Below, one piece after another: positions 17,677 through 26,778 of a DNA stretch of 64,000 bases. The notes under the pieces were generated by a model, which was given only the letters and a program-made list of their open reading frames with translations, did no database searches and was not told where the DNA came from. The number at the start of each line of letters is the position of its first letter. The first letter of the stretch is position 1. The stretch is taken from the NCBI RefSeq assembly GCF_029892065.1, contig NZ_CP120373.1, positions 1,547,501 to 1,611,500 of the forward strand. The letters are read 5' to 3'. Origin of the DNA: Sinorhizobium garamanticum. Its GTDB lineage: Bacteria > Pseudomonadota > Alphaproteobacteria > Rhizobiales > Rhizobiaceae. The position numbers and the translations under genes were made by a program.

Positions 17677-18159
17677 TCAGTCTTCCTGCTGCGTGTCGTT
17701 CTCCTCTTTCGCGTCGATCTTGGCGGCAGCCTCCTGCCGCTTCAAGACGCGATCGCGCCCGGACACGCCCAGGAGGTCGGCGATCCGCCAGATCACGTGA
17801 TCTTCGATTTCGTTGCGGACGCCATCGGCATAGACGATCTCCCACAGCATGCCGACAAGCTCGATCCGCTGCTCTTCGGATAGATGGCGCTTGATTTCAG
17901 CGGTGAACTTGTAGAAGTCGATCGCCTCACTTTCGGCGGCCTCGCCGGCCTCGATGAGCGCATCGAGACCTTCGTCGTCGAGTTGATATTGTTCCTCGAT
18001 GATATCGCGCATCTTGCGACGCTCGGCAGCCAGAACGGCGCCGTCGGCCTCCATGACCTGGACGCACAGCGCGATCACGGCGACGCGCGGGTCGCCTTTC
18101 TTGATGGACTCCGGGGGGCCTGCCAAACCTTCGAGAAACGCTCGGAACCGCTCTAACAT
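17677..18159 (-). CDS. TerB-like (tellurite resistance-type) protein
   Basis: 160 residues from the ATG at 18159; a TTG at 18180 would add seven residues. All-helical, acidic, with TerB-like spacing: ALCVQVMEADGAVLAAERRKM and MLWEIVYADGVRNEIEDHVIWRIADLLG, two repeats each with an acidic D-G turn that binds metal in TerB proteins. The C-terminus is charged. Function unknown; such genes sit downstream of hemY in rhizobia as far as I recall. It follows hemY by about 25 bases. Confidence 0.75.
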   Translation of the reverse strand: MLERFRAFLEGLAGPPESIKKGDPRVAVIALCVQVMEADGAVLAAERRKMRDIIEEQYQLDDEGLDALIEAGEAAESEAIDFYKFTAEIKRHLSEEQRIELVGMLWEIVYADGVRNEIEDHVIWRIADLLGVSGRDRVLKRQEAAAKIDAKEENDTQQED

Positions 18160-18183
18160 GTCTCTGTGCACCGCCTTCAAAGT

Positions 18184-19800
18184 TCAAAACAGCCGGAAGC
18201 CCGCCTTGTCTGGGGCCTTTTCTCCGGCAGACGGGTCGCGAACGCCGGGATCGTCCGGCGGCCGTCCGAAGAAGGGAGCCGGCTCTTCCTCCGCGGCCTC
18301 TTCCTTTTTCTTGGCAGGAGAGGGAACAGCTTCTTTCCTCTCCGGAACCTTGATTACTTTCTCACGCTCGTCTTCCAGGACGGCTGGCGTTGCTGCCGCC
18401 GGTGCCGGCTCTGGGGTCGCGCGCACTGCCACGTGCTGGGCGGTCGCGACTGGCGGAAGGCTGCGGATCGCTTCGTCTGCGCTCGGATGACCATTTTCGA
18501 GCTTGGCCGAAAGCTGCAAGGCGGGGGCCTCCCATTCGAAGGCGTCGAGCCGGCCGCTGACCGGCGACACCGGCAGCCATGACGGCGAAGTGACGCCGTC
18601 GGCAGTCCAGGCCGGATCGCGCGGACTGCGCAGCGCCTGCGCCATCCAATGGCGGATACGGCCCTCGTCGCCCGTGTCCGCCTCCTCGATATCGGCGAGC
18701 AGCAGAAAGACGCTTTCAGTCGGTTCGAGCCGCGCAGCCGCTTCCGCCTTGGCGCGGGCAAGCGGCAGTTCGCGTGCCTCAAGTGCGGCTTCGGCAACCG
18801 TTGCCAATGCAACCGCATTGTTGCTGCGGAGCGATTCGAGCTTCTTTGCACGCTTCAAACGGTCGAGGGCGGAGTCGCCTCCGCGCGCTCTGACGTAGAG
18901 CCTTGCCACATCCGGATGCGGTTGCTGCTTCCACATCCTTTCGAGGATACCCGCGCCTTTGCGCAGGTTGTCTTCGCGGAACAGGGCCTTGGCCGTTACC
19001 AGCGCGGCCGGCACCAGGCTGTCATCGAGTTTCAGTGCGGCAAGGCCGTCGTCGCGCGCCGCTTTCGGGTCAGCGTCGAGCTTCGCCATCGCGCGGGCGG
19101 TGAGCAGCACGGCCTTCTTCCGGTCGGCCTCCTTGCGGCCGAGGATATTGGCGGCGCGACTCTGGTCGAGAAGGCGGATCGCCTCGTCCCATTGCGCTGC
19201 CTGGCTGCGGTGATCCAGCGTCGCCAGCGTTGCCCACGGCAGGTGCGGCGCCTTCTCCGCGGCGCGTTCCGCATATTGCCGGGCCGCCTCGTTCGCGCCA
19301 AGGCGCTTGGCTTCGAGAAACAGGCCGCGCAGGCCGAGTTCACGCGTTTCCGGATCGTCGGCCATCAGTTCGAATTTCTTGCGCGCGTCGTCGTATTTGC
19401 CCTCGATCAGCGCGGTTTGCGCCTCAAGCAAGTGGATGAGCGGCTCCCGGTCGGCGCTGATCAGGCCGCGGCTTCGTGCCGACATCTTGCGGGCAAGATT
19501 GGCGTCGCCGGCACCGGCGGCGATCAGCCCCGTCGAAAGCGCCTGGTAGCCGCGATCACGCTTACGGGCGCGGAAATAGCGCGTGACGGTATGGGGCGAC
19601 ATCCAGATCGTGCGGAGCAGCCAGATCACGATCAGGACGGCGGCAAAGAGCGAGATCAGAATGGAGGCGGCGCGCATCAGCGTCATTTCGATGCGCTGTC
19701 CCTGCCAGATCAGCGACAGCTCCCCCGGTCGATCGGCGAGCCACGCGAAACCGAGACCGAGACACAGCACGCAAAGGATGAAGAACAATATACGGATCAT
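18184..19800 (-). CDS. hemY: HemY-type tetratricopeptide membrane protein
   Basis: 538 residues. The N-terminus has two transmembrane helices (ILFFILCVLCLGLGFAWLAD and AASILISLFAAVLIVIWLLR), the HemY_N arrangement. Helical TPR-like repeats follow to about residue 390, then a Pro/Glu/Lys-rich tail. Bacterial HemY of this type is linked to the hem operon; its role in heme synthesis is unclear and it is unrelated to the oxygen-dependent protoporphyrinogen oxidase also named HemY. It is transcribed with mic60, hemD and hemC. Confidence 0.85.
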   Translation of the reverse strand: MIRILFFILCVLCLGLGFAWLADRPGELSLIWQGQRIEMTLMRAASILISLFAAVLIVIWLLRTIWMSPHTVTRYFRARKRDRGYQALSTGLIAAGAGDANLARKMSARSRGLISADREPLIHLLEAQTALIEGKYDDARKKFELMADDPETRELGLRGLFLEAKRLGANEAARQYAERAAEKAPHLPWATLATLDHRSQAAQWDEAIRLLDQSRAANILGRKEADRKKAVLLTARAMAKLDADPKAARDDGLAALKLDDSLVPAALVTAKALFREDNLRKGAGILERMWKQQPHPDVARLYVRARGGDSALDRLKRAKKLESLRSNNAVALATVAEAALEARELPLARAKAEAAARLEPTESVFLLLADIEEADTGDEGRIRHWMAQALRSPRDPAWTADGVTSPSWLPVSPVSGRLDAFEWEAPALQLSAKLENGHPSADEAIRSLPPVATAQHVAVRATPEPAPAAATPAVLEDEREKVIKVPERKEAVPSPAKKKEEAAEEEPAPFFGRPPDDPGVRDPSAGEKAPDKAGFRLF

Positions 19801-19818
19801 CTATTCTTCTTCCCTCCT

Positions 19819-21078
19819 TTAGCCGGCTGTGCCGGTACGCGTCATGGTCTGTGCCACGGCGGCATCGATGGTGGTCTCGACGCGCAGGCGCTGGTCGAGC
19901 TTCGCCTTGAAATCCGCGCCGGCCGATTTCGCCGGTTCGGGGAGGTTCCCCCATTCCAATGACGCGCCCTTGAGGTCGCCATTGTTGAGCTTGTCCTCGA
20001 TGCGCGCGATCACGGCTTCCGGCGTGTCGCCCTCGACGCTGCCGACCGGCCGGATGCGGATGCCGGACATGGCGCTCGAGACGAGGCGAGCGAAAATGCC
20101 CTCGTTCGGATCGGGCTGGTTGAGCGCATCGAGCATCGCGTCCGCCGTTTGCGGGAAAGCTGAGCGAAGGTCGGTCCGCGTCGCGACACCGGTCGCGGCG
20201 TCCTGAGCCAGATCCTTCACCGTCGCGTCGTCAGGCGCAATGCTGCGCAGCGCGTCGAGTTCGGCCAGGAAAGGCCCGCCGCGATCGATTGCTGTCTTCA
20301 GCGCTGTCACGGCGACGGCCTTCGCCATCTGGATGTCGTTGACCGGCTCGTTGAGCCTTTGTTCGGCCTGGTCGATGCGCCCGGCAAGCTCGGCCTTGGC
20401 GGCGGCCGCCGACTGTTCGGCATCGGCGAGGCTGGCTTTCAGCCCGGCGACTTCCTTGGTCAGATTGGCGACTTCCGCTTCGAGCGCGGTAATCTGCGGC
20501 GCGCTCGCTCCATCTGCGCCCGGCTGCTTGGCTGCCTGTTCCAGCGCTGCAAGACGGTTCTCCAGCGGGCCGATGTCCGCGGTCGGCGCCGATTGCGATG
20601 CGATCTGCGTCTTGATCGCCTCGATTTCGCTGGCGAGGCGTTGCTCGATGGCGGCATTGCCGCGATCCGGTCCGAGCGCCGGAATATAACCGGCATATTG
20701 CAGCACGCCAGCGCCGGCGAGCGTTACCAGGCCGCCGAGAATGCCGGCCGCCAGCGCACCGGCGCTCGTCGCCTGTCTCTGCGGCGCCGGCTGCGCCACA
20801 GTCTCGTTGCTGAGGTGCGGGGGCTCTTCGTCGAAGGCGGCCGCGGCGGCATCGGCGCGCTCCTCCTCCGTCTGTTCTTTCGCATCAGCCGCGTCTGACG
20901 GGTCCACCGCGCTTTCGCTCTCTGCCTGGTTGGCCGAAATCTCAGCGGGCTCGTCGGTGACCGATTCCTGGCTTGCGACAGATTCGGCCTCGTCGGTCGC
21001 CGTCTTTTCCGCCTGGAGGTCGATCGTCAGCGGCTCCTTCTCGGATTTCGAGCGGCGCGGCGGGTTTTCCGATACCAT
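19819..21078 (-). CDS. Mitofilin/Mic60-like membrane protein
   Basis: 419 residues. The layout is an acidic, disordered N-terminus of about 115 residues, one transmembrane helix (AGALAAGILGGLVTLAGAGV), a coiled coil at roughly 175-260 rich in Ala/Glu/Lys, and a C-terminal helical domain (residues ~270-410) resembling the mitofilin signature (ALNQPDPNEGIFARLVSS). Alphaproteobacterial Mic60 homologues shape intracytoplasmic membranes and are encoded in heme clusters next to hemY, exactly as here. A 196-base gap separates it from hemD; the gap shows no gene. Confidence 0.8.
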   Translation of the reverse strand: MVSENPPRRSKSEKEPLTIDLQAEKTATDEAESVASQESVTDEPAEISANQAESESAVDPSDAADAKEQTEEERADAAAAAFDEEPPHLSNETVAQPAPQRQATSAGALAAGILGGLVTLAGAGVLQYAGYIPALGPDRGNAAIEQRLASEIEAIKTQIASQSAPTADIGPLENRLAALEQAAKQPGADGASAPQITALEAEVANLTKEVAGLKASLADAEQSAAAAKAELAGRIDQAEQRLNEPVNDIQMAKAVAVTALKTAIDRGGPFLAELDALRSIAPDDATVKDLAQDAATGVATRTDLRSAFPQTADAMLDALNQPDPNEGIFARLVSSAMSGIRIRPVGSVEGDTPEAVIARIEDKLNNGDLKGASLEWGNLPEPAKSAGADFKAKLDQRLRVETTIDAAVAQTMTRTGTAG

Positions 21079-21274
21079 GGTGACCTCTTACCGTTGCATA
21101 GCCAGTCGGCCTATTATGACAAACCTAGTCAGGCGAACTCCTGAGGGAAAGCCCCCAACTCCGTTTTTGCCGGAAACGCCGTCAGATCACCCGATTAAGG
21201 GTCGGCACCTGCGCGGAAAACCGCTGCTGGCTTTGCTGTTCACGCCCCATCGCTTGAAAACCGTTTCGCGCGGA

Positions 21275-21988
21275 TCAAAGGAGGTTCAGCAGGTGCTCCT
21301 CGTCGGGCATCGCGGCGACTTCCGCCGCAGCGTCAGGCGGCACGGCCTCCGCTATCGATGCACTCAAGCAGAGATAGCGCCGGGAAAAGGCTGCGGCGCT
21401 GAGACGGCTCTGCGAGAGAAGAGCGGCAAACTGCCGCGCGGCTTCACCGGAATAAAGAAGCACGGCGTCAAACCGCCCCGCGTGCAGAAGACCCGAGAGC
21501 TCGTCTGCACGATACGCGACCGGCGTCATCCGGTAGCATTCGACGGTTCTGTAATCGATGCCGCGCAGTCGCAGCGCTCGTTCGAGGCCATCGGAACGCG
21601 GTGAACCGGCGAGATAGAGCAGTGGTTCGGGTGGTCGCGCGGCGAACGAGGTCGCGATCGTTTCAGCGAGACCTTCGCCCGTTCCCGGTCCGACATGAAT
21701 GTCGGTGAATCCGAGCTCCGCAGCGGCGCGGCCGGTCGCCTCGCCGACGCAGAAGAGCGGTGTTGCCAGGTGCGGTTCAAGCGCGTGACCCACCGCGGCG
21801 AGGACCCGGGTTGCCTCCGCGCTTGTCAGTACGATGGCGCAGTGGCTTTGCTTCAATGCGGTCTCGACAGCGGCGGCGAGATGCTCTGCTTGCATCAGCG
21901 GCAGCAGGATGGCTTCGTGGCCGATCGCCTCGAGCTTCAGCGCCGTCGCGGTAACAGCCGGGCGCGGCCGAGTGACGAGCACGCGCAT
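21275..21988 (-). CDS. hemD: Uroporphyrinogen-III synthase
   Basis: 237 residues, normal length. It closes hydroxymethylbilane to uroporphyrinogen III with inversion of ring D. This poorly conserved family is recognised by the start VLVTRPRPAVTATALKLEAI, the central VLTSAEATRVLA and the FDAVLLYSGEAARQF segment, and by its place 4 bases downstream of hemC. Cytoplasmic. Confidence 0.9.
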   Translation of the reverse strand: MRVLVTRPRPAVTATALKLEAIGHEAILLPLMQAEHLAAAVETALKQSHCAIVLTSAEATRVLAAVGHALEPHLATPLFCVGEATGRAAAELGFTDIHVGPGTGEGLAETIATSFAARPPEPLLYLAGSPRSDGLERALRLRGIDYRTVECYRMTPVAYRADELSGLLHAGRFDAVLLYSGEAARQFAALLSQSRLSAAAFSRRYLCLSASIAEAVPPDAAAEVAAMPDEEHLLNLL

Positions 21989-21992
21989 TGGC

Positions 21993-22922
21993 TCACGTCC
22001 AGCTCGAAAAGAATCCCGGTCCAGCCTTGGCGCGGATCTCTTCGCCGGCCTTGCGCCCGAGTTCGGTCGCCTCCGCTGCCTTGCCCTCGACGGCGATGCG
22101 ATGGCAGGTTGCGCCGTCCGGCGTCAGGATCATCCCGGCAAAGCGGATATGCGTGCCGTCCGATTGGGCGTGGCCGGCGATCGGCGTGCGGCAGGAACCG
22201 TCGAGCGTCGCCAAGAAGCCGCGCTCGCAAGAGACGGCCTCGTGGGTGCGCGGATCGTCGATGGCGGCAAGCAGCGTGTTGACGTGTGTGTCGCCGATAC
22301 GGCTTTCGATGCAGATCGCCCCTTGCGCCGGCGCCGGCGGAAATTCCTCGGGATCGAGCAGTTCGGTCGGCACGTCGGTCATGCCGAGCCGCTTCAAGCC
22401 GGCATAGGCGAGCAGCGTACCGTCGACCTGGCCTTCCGCGAGCTTGCGCAGCCGCGTTTCGACCTGACCGCGATAGGTGATCACGTTGATGTCGGGCCTG
22501 AGACGCCGAATGAGTGCCTGACGACGCAGCGACGACGAGCCGACGGTTGCGCCCTGCGGCAGGTCCAGGAGTTTCGGCGCCGTCCGTCCGACAAAGGCAT
22601 CGCGAATGTCCTCGCGCGGCAGGAAGGCGGAGAGGAAAAGCCCGTCCGGCAGCTTCGTCGACATGTCCTTCGACGAATGCACAGCGAAATCGAGGTCGCC
22701 CGACAAAAGCTGTTGTTCGAGTTCCTCGGTGAACAGGCCCTTGCCGCCAATCTCGGCAAGCGATCGGTCGGTGATCCGGTCCCCCTTGGTGGACAGGATC
22801 ACGATTTCGAACATTTCCGGGGGCAGACCATGAGCGGCGGCGAGCCGGTCGCGCGTTTCATGCGTCTGGGCGAGCGCCAGCGGGCTGCCGCGCGTGCCGA
22901 TGCGGAAAGGTTTCGTTTGCAT
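21993..22922 (-). CDS. hemC: Porphobilinogen deaminase (hydroxymethylbilane synthase)
   Basis: 309 residues. Polymerises four porphobilinogens into hydroxymethylbilane. The family start [13 protein letters not shown] is intact, as are STKGDRI, the catalytic Asp loop [12 protein letters not shown] and the dipyrromethane-cofactor cysteine Cys244 in [12 protein letters not shown]. First gene of the leftward hem cluster; it is divergent from tsaD, and the shared 176-base spacer carries a family A palindrome. Confidence 0.95.
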   Translation of the reverse strand: MQTKPFRIGTRGSPLALAQTHETRDRLAAAHGLPPEMFEIVILSTKGDRITDRSLAEIGGKGLFTEELEQQLLSGDLDFAVHSSKDMSTKLPDGLFLSAFLPREDIRDAFVGRTAPKLLDLPQGATVGSSSLRRQALIRRLRPDINVITYRGQVETRLRKLAEGQVDGTLLAYAGLKRLGMTDVPTELLDPEEFPPAPAQGAICIESRIGDTHVNTLLAAIDDPRTHEAVSCERGFLATLDGSCRTPIAGHAQSDGTHIRFAGMILTPDGATCHRIAVEGKAAEATELGRKAGEEIRAKAGPGFFSSWT

Positions 22923-22942
22923 CCTCGGTCATCCATTGTTAC

Positions 22943-23043
22943 TGCATGCTTCCTTAAATCGGCACCGATTTAAGGATAAAACCATGCAGCAGTTCAAAGC
23001 ATTACAGCGTCCTTTGTGCTTCTGAAAGACGCACGGCGCTGAC
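22943..23043 (+). repeat. Composite intergenic palindrome, family A, copy 3
   Basis: The core is a perfect 12-bp inverted repeat, TCCTTAAATCGG (22951-22962) and CCGATTTAAGGA (22965-22976), flanked by GCATG and CCATGCAGCAGTTCAAAG. A GC-rich block ending GACGCACGGCGC follows. It lies between the divergent hemC and tsaD genes, so it may also affect their promoters. Confidence 0.8.
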
Positions 23044-23098
23044 ACAAGTTCCGTGTACCCACCTTTCCGTGCGACCGCAATCTTTGAGTAGACCACAC

Positions 23099-24193
23099 AT
23101 GTCCGCGCCCCTGCGTATCCTCGGCATCGAAACAAGCTGCGACGAAACCGCGGCGTCCGTCGTGCTGCGGGAAAAGGACGGCAGCGGCCGGATCCTCGGC
23201 GATGTCGTGCTCAGTCAGCTGGAAGAACATAGCGCCTATGGCGGCGTCGTTCCGGAGATTGCCGCGCGCGCCCATGTCGAAGCGCTCGATACGCTGATCG
23301 AGGAGGCGCTGCTGCGCGCCGGCGTCAAGCTTGAGGACATAGACGCGATCGCTGCGACAAGTGGTCCCGGTCTGATCGGCGGCCTGATCGTCGGCTTGAT
23401 GACCGGCAAAGCGATCGCACGGGCGACGGGCAAACCGCTCTATGCCGTCAACCACCTCGAAGGCCACGCGCTGACGGCGCGGCTCACCGATGGCCTCACC
23501 TTTCCCTATCTGATGCTGCTTGTCTCTGGTGGCCACACACAATTGATCCTGGTGAAGGGCGTCGGCGACTACGAACGTTGGGGCACGACGATCGACGACG
23601 CGCTCGGTGAAGCCTTCGACAAGACCGCAAAGCTGCTCGGCCTTCCCTATCCGGGCGGGCCGGCAGTCGAGCGCATGGCCCGGACGGGCGATCCCAAGCG
23701 CTTCGATTTCCCGCGTCCGCTCGTCGGCGACGCGCGGCTCGACTTTTCCTTCTCCGGACTGAAGACGGCGGTTCGCCAGGCGGCGCAGTCGCTGGAGCCT
23801 GTGACGGAACAGGATATCGCCGACATTTGCGCCTCTTTCCAGCGCGCCATCTCGCGCACGCTCAGGGACCGTGTCGGGCGCGGGCTGAAGCGGTTCAAGG
23901 CGGAATTCGCCACTGTCTCTGAACCGGCGCTCGTTGTCGCCGGCGGGGTTGCCGCCAATCAGGAGTTGCGGGCGACGCTTCAGGAGCTTTGCGACCAGAA
24001 CGGCTTCCGCTTCGTGGCGCCGCCGCTTCAGCTTTGCACCGACAACGCGGCGATGATCGCCTGGGCCGGTGCCGAGCGGCTGGCGGCGGGACTGGCGGCG
24101 GACGGCCTCGACGTTGCGCCGCGCTCGCGTTGGCCGCTTGACAACCACGCGCAGGCATTGATCGGCTCCGGCAAGCGCGGCGCCAAGGCATGA
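23099..24193 (+). CDS. tsaD: tRNA N6-threonylcarbamoyladenosine transferase TsaD
   Basis: 364 residues from the ATG of [20 protein letters not shown]. With TsaB and TsaE it transfers the threonylcarbamoyl group to A37 of ANN-decoding tRNAs. The metal-binding histidines are in [11 protein letters not shown]; also present are [25 protein letters not shown] and [12 protein letters not shown] of the ASKHA fold. Cytoplasmic and essential in most bacteria. It overlaps gpsA by 4 bases (ATGA). Confidence 0.95.
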   Translation: MSAPLRILGIETSCDETAASVVLREKDGSGRILGDVVLSQLEEHSAYGGVVPEIAARAHVEALDTLIEEALLRAGVKLEDIDAIAATSGPGLIGGLIVGLMTGKAIARATGKPLYAVNHLEGHALTARLTDGLTFPYLMLLVSGGHTQLILVKGVGDYERWGTTIDDALGEAFDKTAKLLGLPYPGGPAVERMARTGDPKRFDFPRPLVGDARLDFSFSGLKTAVRQAAQSLEPVTEQDIADICASFQRAISRTLRDRVGRGLKRFKAEFATVSEPALVVAGGVAANQELRATLQELCDQNGFRFVAPPLQLCTDNAAMIAWAGAERLAAGLAADGLDVAPRSRWPLDNHAQALIGSGKRGAKA

Positions 24194-25191
24194 TGGACAA
24201 GATGAGCGAAAAACCGAAGATCGTCGTCGTTGGAGCCGGAGCCTTCGGGACCGCGCTTGCCGCCGTCGCGGCAGCGACCGGCAATGCCAAAGTGACATTG
24301 CTCGCCCGCCGACAGGAGACGGTCGAGGAATGCTACCGCACGCGCCGGAACGACGCATTTCTGCCCGGCATTCCGCTTCCCGCGGAGCTTGCCTTTTCCT
24401 CCGATACCGCGGCGCTCATGGACGCCGATATCGTCCTCTTTGCCATGCCTTCGCAGGAGCAGAGGGCCGCCGCCCGCAGCTATGGCGCCTCGATCGGCAC
24501 CGATGCGACAATCGTCACCTGTGCCAAGGGCATGGAGCAATCGACCGGCCGGCTCCTGACCGATGTGCTCGACGAGGAGTTGCCGGGCCACAAGGTCGGT
24601 GTGCTCTCCGGCCCCGGCTTTGCCGCCGATATTGCCAGGGGCCTGCCGACGGCGATGGTCGTTGCGGCTCGCGACAGCGAGACCGCGACGGAACTCGCGG
24701 AAACCCTTTCCGGCCGAACGTTTCGGCTCTACCCCTCGGCGGACCGCATCGGCGTGCAGCTTGGCGGGGCGCTCAAGAACGTGCTGGCGATCGCTTGCGG
24801 CATCGTCGAAGGCGCGGGGCTCGGCGATTCGGCCCGCGCGGCGTTGATCTCCCGCGGCCTTGCGGAAATGTCGCGCTTCGTCGTGGCCCAAGGCGGGGAA
24901 CCCGATACCGTCCGTGGTCTTTCCGGGCTCGGCGATCTCGTGCTGACGGCGACAAGCCATCAGTCGCGTAACCTCCGCTTCGGCATTGCTCTCGGCAGGG
25001 ATGGGCCAGCAAAAGGACAGGGCAGAGAACTGGTCGAGGGCGCCTTTGCCGCGTCGGTCGCCGCCCGCGTCGCGCACGAACTCGGGGTCGACATGCCGAT
25101 TACCGAGGCGGTCGCCGCCATCATCGACGGAAGGCTCGATGTCCGCACCGCCCTGGAGCAGTTGATGTCACGCCCGATTACTCAGGAATGA
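24190..25191 (+). CDS. gpsA: NAD(P)-dependent glycerol-3-phosphate dehydrogenase
   Basis: 333 residues. Makes sn-glycerol-3-phosphate from dihydroxyacetone phosphate for phospholipid synthesis. Rossmann motif [12 protein letters not shown] at the start; [13 protein letters not shown] and the catalytic-domain [14 protein letters not shown] are canonical. The ATG overlaps the tsaD stop (ATGA), an arrangement common in alphaproteobacteria. Codons 1-5 (MMDKM) leave the exact start uncertain by a few residues. Confidence 0.95.
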   Translation: MMDKMSEKPKIVVVGAGAFGTALAAVAAATGNAKVTLLARRQETVEECYRTRRNDAFLPGIPLPAELAFSSDTAALMDADIVLFAMPSQEQRAAARSYGASIGTDATIVTCAKGMEQSTGRLLTDVLDEELPGHKVGVLSGPGFAADIARGLPTAMVVAARDSETATELAETLSGRTFRLYPSADRIGVQLGGALKNVLAIACGIVEGAGLGDSARAALISRGLAEMSRFVVAQGGEPDTVRGLSGLGDLVLTATSHQSRNLRFGIALGRDGPAKGQGRELVEGAFAASVAARVAHELGVDMPITEAVAAIIDGRLDVRTALEQLMSRPITQE

Positions 25192-25250
25192 TTCGGCAGC
25201 GGGATGGGCAAAAGCGTGAAGCGGTTTACCGCCCGCATCCCGCTCCGGTC
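25191..25250 (-). repeat. Intergenic palindrome, family B, copy 2 (inverted)
   Basis: Read on the minus strand: GAGCGGGATGCGGGCGGTAA ... CCATCCCGCT, the same outer arms and inner GCGG/CCGC pair as the copies at 11110 and 47411. It lies between gpsA and the YciI gene and just precedes that gene's AGGAGG. Confidence 0.7.
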
Positions 25251-25269
25251 GACAATGTTAGGAGGAACC

Positions 25270-25563
25270 ATGCTCTTCGCACTTCTATGCACGGACAAGC
25301 CCGGCGGGCTGCAACTCAGGCTGGATACGCGTCCCGATCACCTCGCCTATCTCAATGATCTCAACGCCAAGGGCATCGTCAAGATTGCCGGGCCCTTTCT
25401 CGGAGAGGACGGCAAGCCGACGGGAAGCCTAGTCATCGTCAAGGCCGAGACGCTTGAAGAGGCGAAGGCAATCGCCGAGGCCGACCCCTATGCCAAGGCG
25501 GGTCTTTTTTCGAATGTCGAGATCAAGGCCTACAACTGGGTCTTCAATAATCCGGAGGCGTGA
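25270..25563 (+). CDS. YciI-like protein
   Basis: 97 residues, with a strong AGGAGG 4 bases before the ATG; an upstream open extension covers the repeat and is ignored. The ferredoxin-like YciI fold is indicated by MLFALLCTDKPGG, TRPDHLAYLNDL, GPFLGEDGKPTGSLVIV and EADPYAKAGLF; His and Asp are at the usual positions. Function is not established; YciI-type proteins are often fused to or near oxidoreductases. It is followed immediately by the EVE gene, probably one transcript after gpsA. Confidence 0.85.
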   Translation: MLFALLCTDKPGGLQLRLDTRPDHLAYLNDLNAKGIVKIAGPFLGEDGKPTGSLVIVKAETLEEAKAIAEADPYAKAGLFSNVEIKAYNWVFNNPEA

Positions 25564-25568
25564 GGGCG

Positions 25569-26000
25569 ATGGCTTTCTGGCTTTACAAATCCGAACCGGC
25601 GAAATGGTCCTGGCAGATGCAGAAGGACGCCGGCAAAAAGGGTACCGAGTGGACCGGCGTTCGCAACTACCTCGCGCGCAACAACATGCGGGCGATGCAG
25701 ATCGGCGACAAGGGCTTCTTCTATCACTCCAATGAAGGCCTGGAGATCGTCGGCATCACCGAGGTCTGTGCTCTCTCGCACCCGGATTCGACGGCTGAAG
25801 GCGATGCCCGCTGGGACTGCGTCGATATCCGCGCCGTCATGGACATGCCGCGCCCGGTCTCTCTCAAGGAAATCAAGGAAAACCCCAAGCTCGCCAAGAT
25901 GGCGCTCGTGACGTCGATGCGCCTTTCGGTGCAGCCGGTCACCGATGACGAGTGGATCGAGGTCTGCCGCATGGGCGGGCTCGACAACCCGCCGCGCTAG
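25569..26000 (+). CDS. EVE domain protein
   Basis: 143 residues from the ATG of MAFWLYKSEPAKWSW, the family's typical beginning; the GTG at 25560 overlapping the YciI stop is less likely. Key segments are WTGVRNYLARNNMRAMQIGD, FFYHSN and the C-terminal LSVQPVTDDEWIEVCRMGGL. EVE domains belong to the PUA-like/YTH superfamily and can bind modified bases; this short form is the homologue of thymocyte nuclear protein 1. Six bases separate it from the YciI gene. Confidence 0.87.
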   Translation: MAFWLYKSEPAKWSWQMQKDAGKKGTEWTGVRNYLARNNMRAMQIGDKGFFYHSNEGLEIVGITEVCALSHPDSTAEGDARWDCVDIRAVMDMPRPVSLKEIKENPKLAKMALVTSMRLSVQPVTDDEWIEVCRMGGLDNPPR

Positions 26001-26075
26001 ATCACGATGATTTCAGGTCGGATCGACCTGAAATCATAAACGAAAACCGGTTTCCACTTTTCGGATCACGCCCGG
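26001..26075. repeat. Perfect intergenic palindrome with common rhizobial tail
   Basis: ATGATTTCAGGTC (26007-26019), loop GGATC, GACCTGAAATCAT (26025-26037): 13-bp perfect arms. The tail CGAAAACCGGTTTCCAC then runs towards the methyltransferase start. I recall this type of element as widespread in rhizobial intergenic DNA; only one copy is in this window. Confidence 0.7.
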
Positions 26076-26083
26076 AGCGCCTG

Positions 26084-26746
26084 TTGAAGACCGATCCCGA
26101 AAGCTTCATCCGCGCCAACACGGGCATTCTCTCGCCGCCGCATGTACCGGAGATCCGGCTGCGTCTCGCGAGCGAAGCGCATGAACTCTGGCTGAAGACG
26201 GAGGAGGAACTCGAGGAGATCGGTCTGCCGCCGCCGTTCTGGGCCTTCGCCTGGGCGGGCGGGCAGGGGCTTGCACGTCATGTCCTCGATCACCCGGAGA
26301 CCGTGCGTGGCCGCCGTGTCGTCGATTTCGCCTCCGGCTCCGGCCTCGTCGCGATTGCGGCGATGAAGGCGGGCGCCTCTTCCGTCCTTGCCGTCGACAT
26401 CGATCCCTGGGCGGAAACCGCGGTACGGCTGAATGCGGAGTTGAACGGCGTCGAGATAGCGTTCAGCGATCGGAACATCATCGGCGAGCCGAAGGTCGCC
26501 GATGTCTATCTCGCCGGTGACGTCTTCTACGACAAAGGCTTTGCCGATCTGCTTCGCCCCTGGCTTGCCGGGTTGGCGAGGGCGGGTGCCGCCGTGCTCG
26601 TCGGCGACCCGGGGCGCGCCTATTGCCCGCGAGAGATGATGACGGTGCTCGCGACCTATGAAGTGCCGGTCACGCGGGCGCTTGAAGACAGCGAGGTGAA
26701 GCGCACGACCGTCTGGCGCTTCGAGCCGGACGACAGCTTCGGCTGA
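26084..26746 (+). CDS. METTL20-like protein-lysine methyltransferase
   Basis: 220 residues from a TTG at 26084 with CGGAG 7 bases upstream; the longer open frame to 25952 overlaps the EVE gene and a repeat. SAM-binding motif I is VVDFASGSGLVAIAA, followed by VLAVDIDPWAETAVRLNAE and the post-II motif AGDVFYDKG of the seven-beta-strand METTL family. The segment PPFWAFAWAGGQGLARHVLD closely fits METTL20 (ETFbeta lysine methyltransferase) and its bacterial homologues, which methylate electron-transfer flavoprotein beta and, in Agrobacterium, reportedly ribosomal protein L7/L12. Substrate here is inferred. Confidence 0.75.
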   Translation: MKTDPESFIRANTGILSPPHVPEIRLRLASEAHELWLKTEEELEEIGLPPPFWAFAWAGGQGLARHVLDHPETVRGRRVVDFASGSGLVAIAAMKAGASSVLAVDIDPWAETAVRLNAELNGVEIAFSDRNIIGEPKVADVYLAGDVFYDKGFADLLRPWLAGLARAGAAVLVGDPGRAYCPREMMTVLATYEVPVTRALEDSEVKRTTVWRFEPDDSFG

Positions 26747-26778
26747 CAGGACAGGCGCCTGCCTACCGCCTCATTCCG

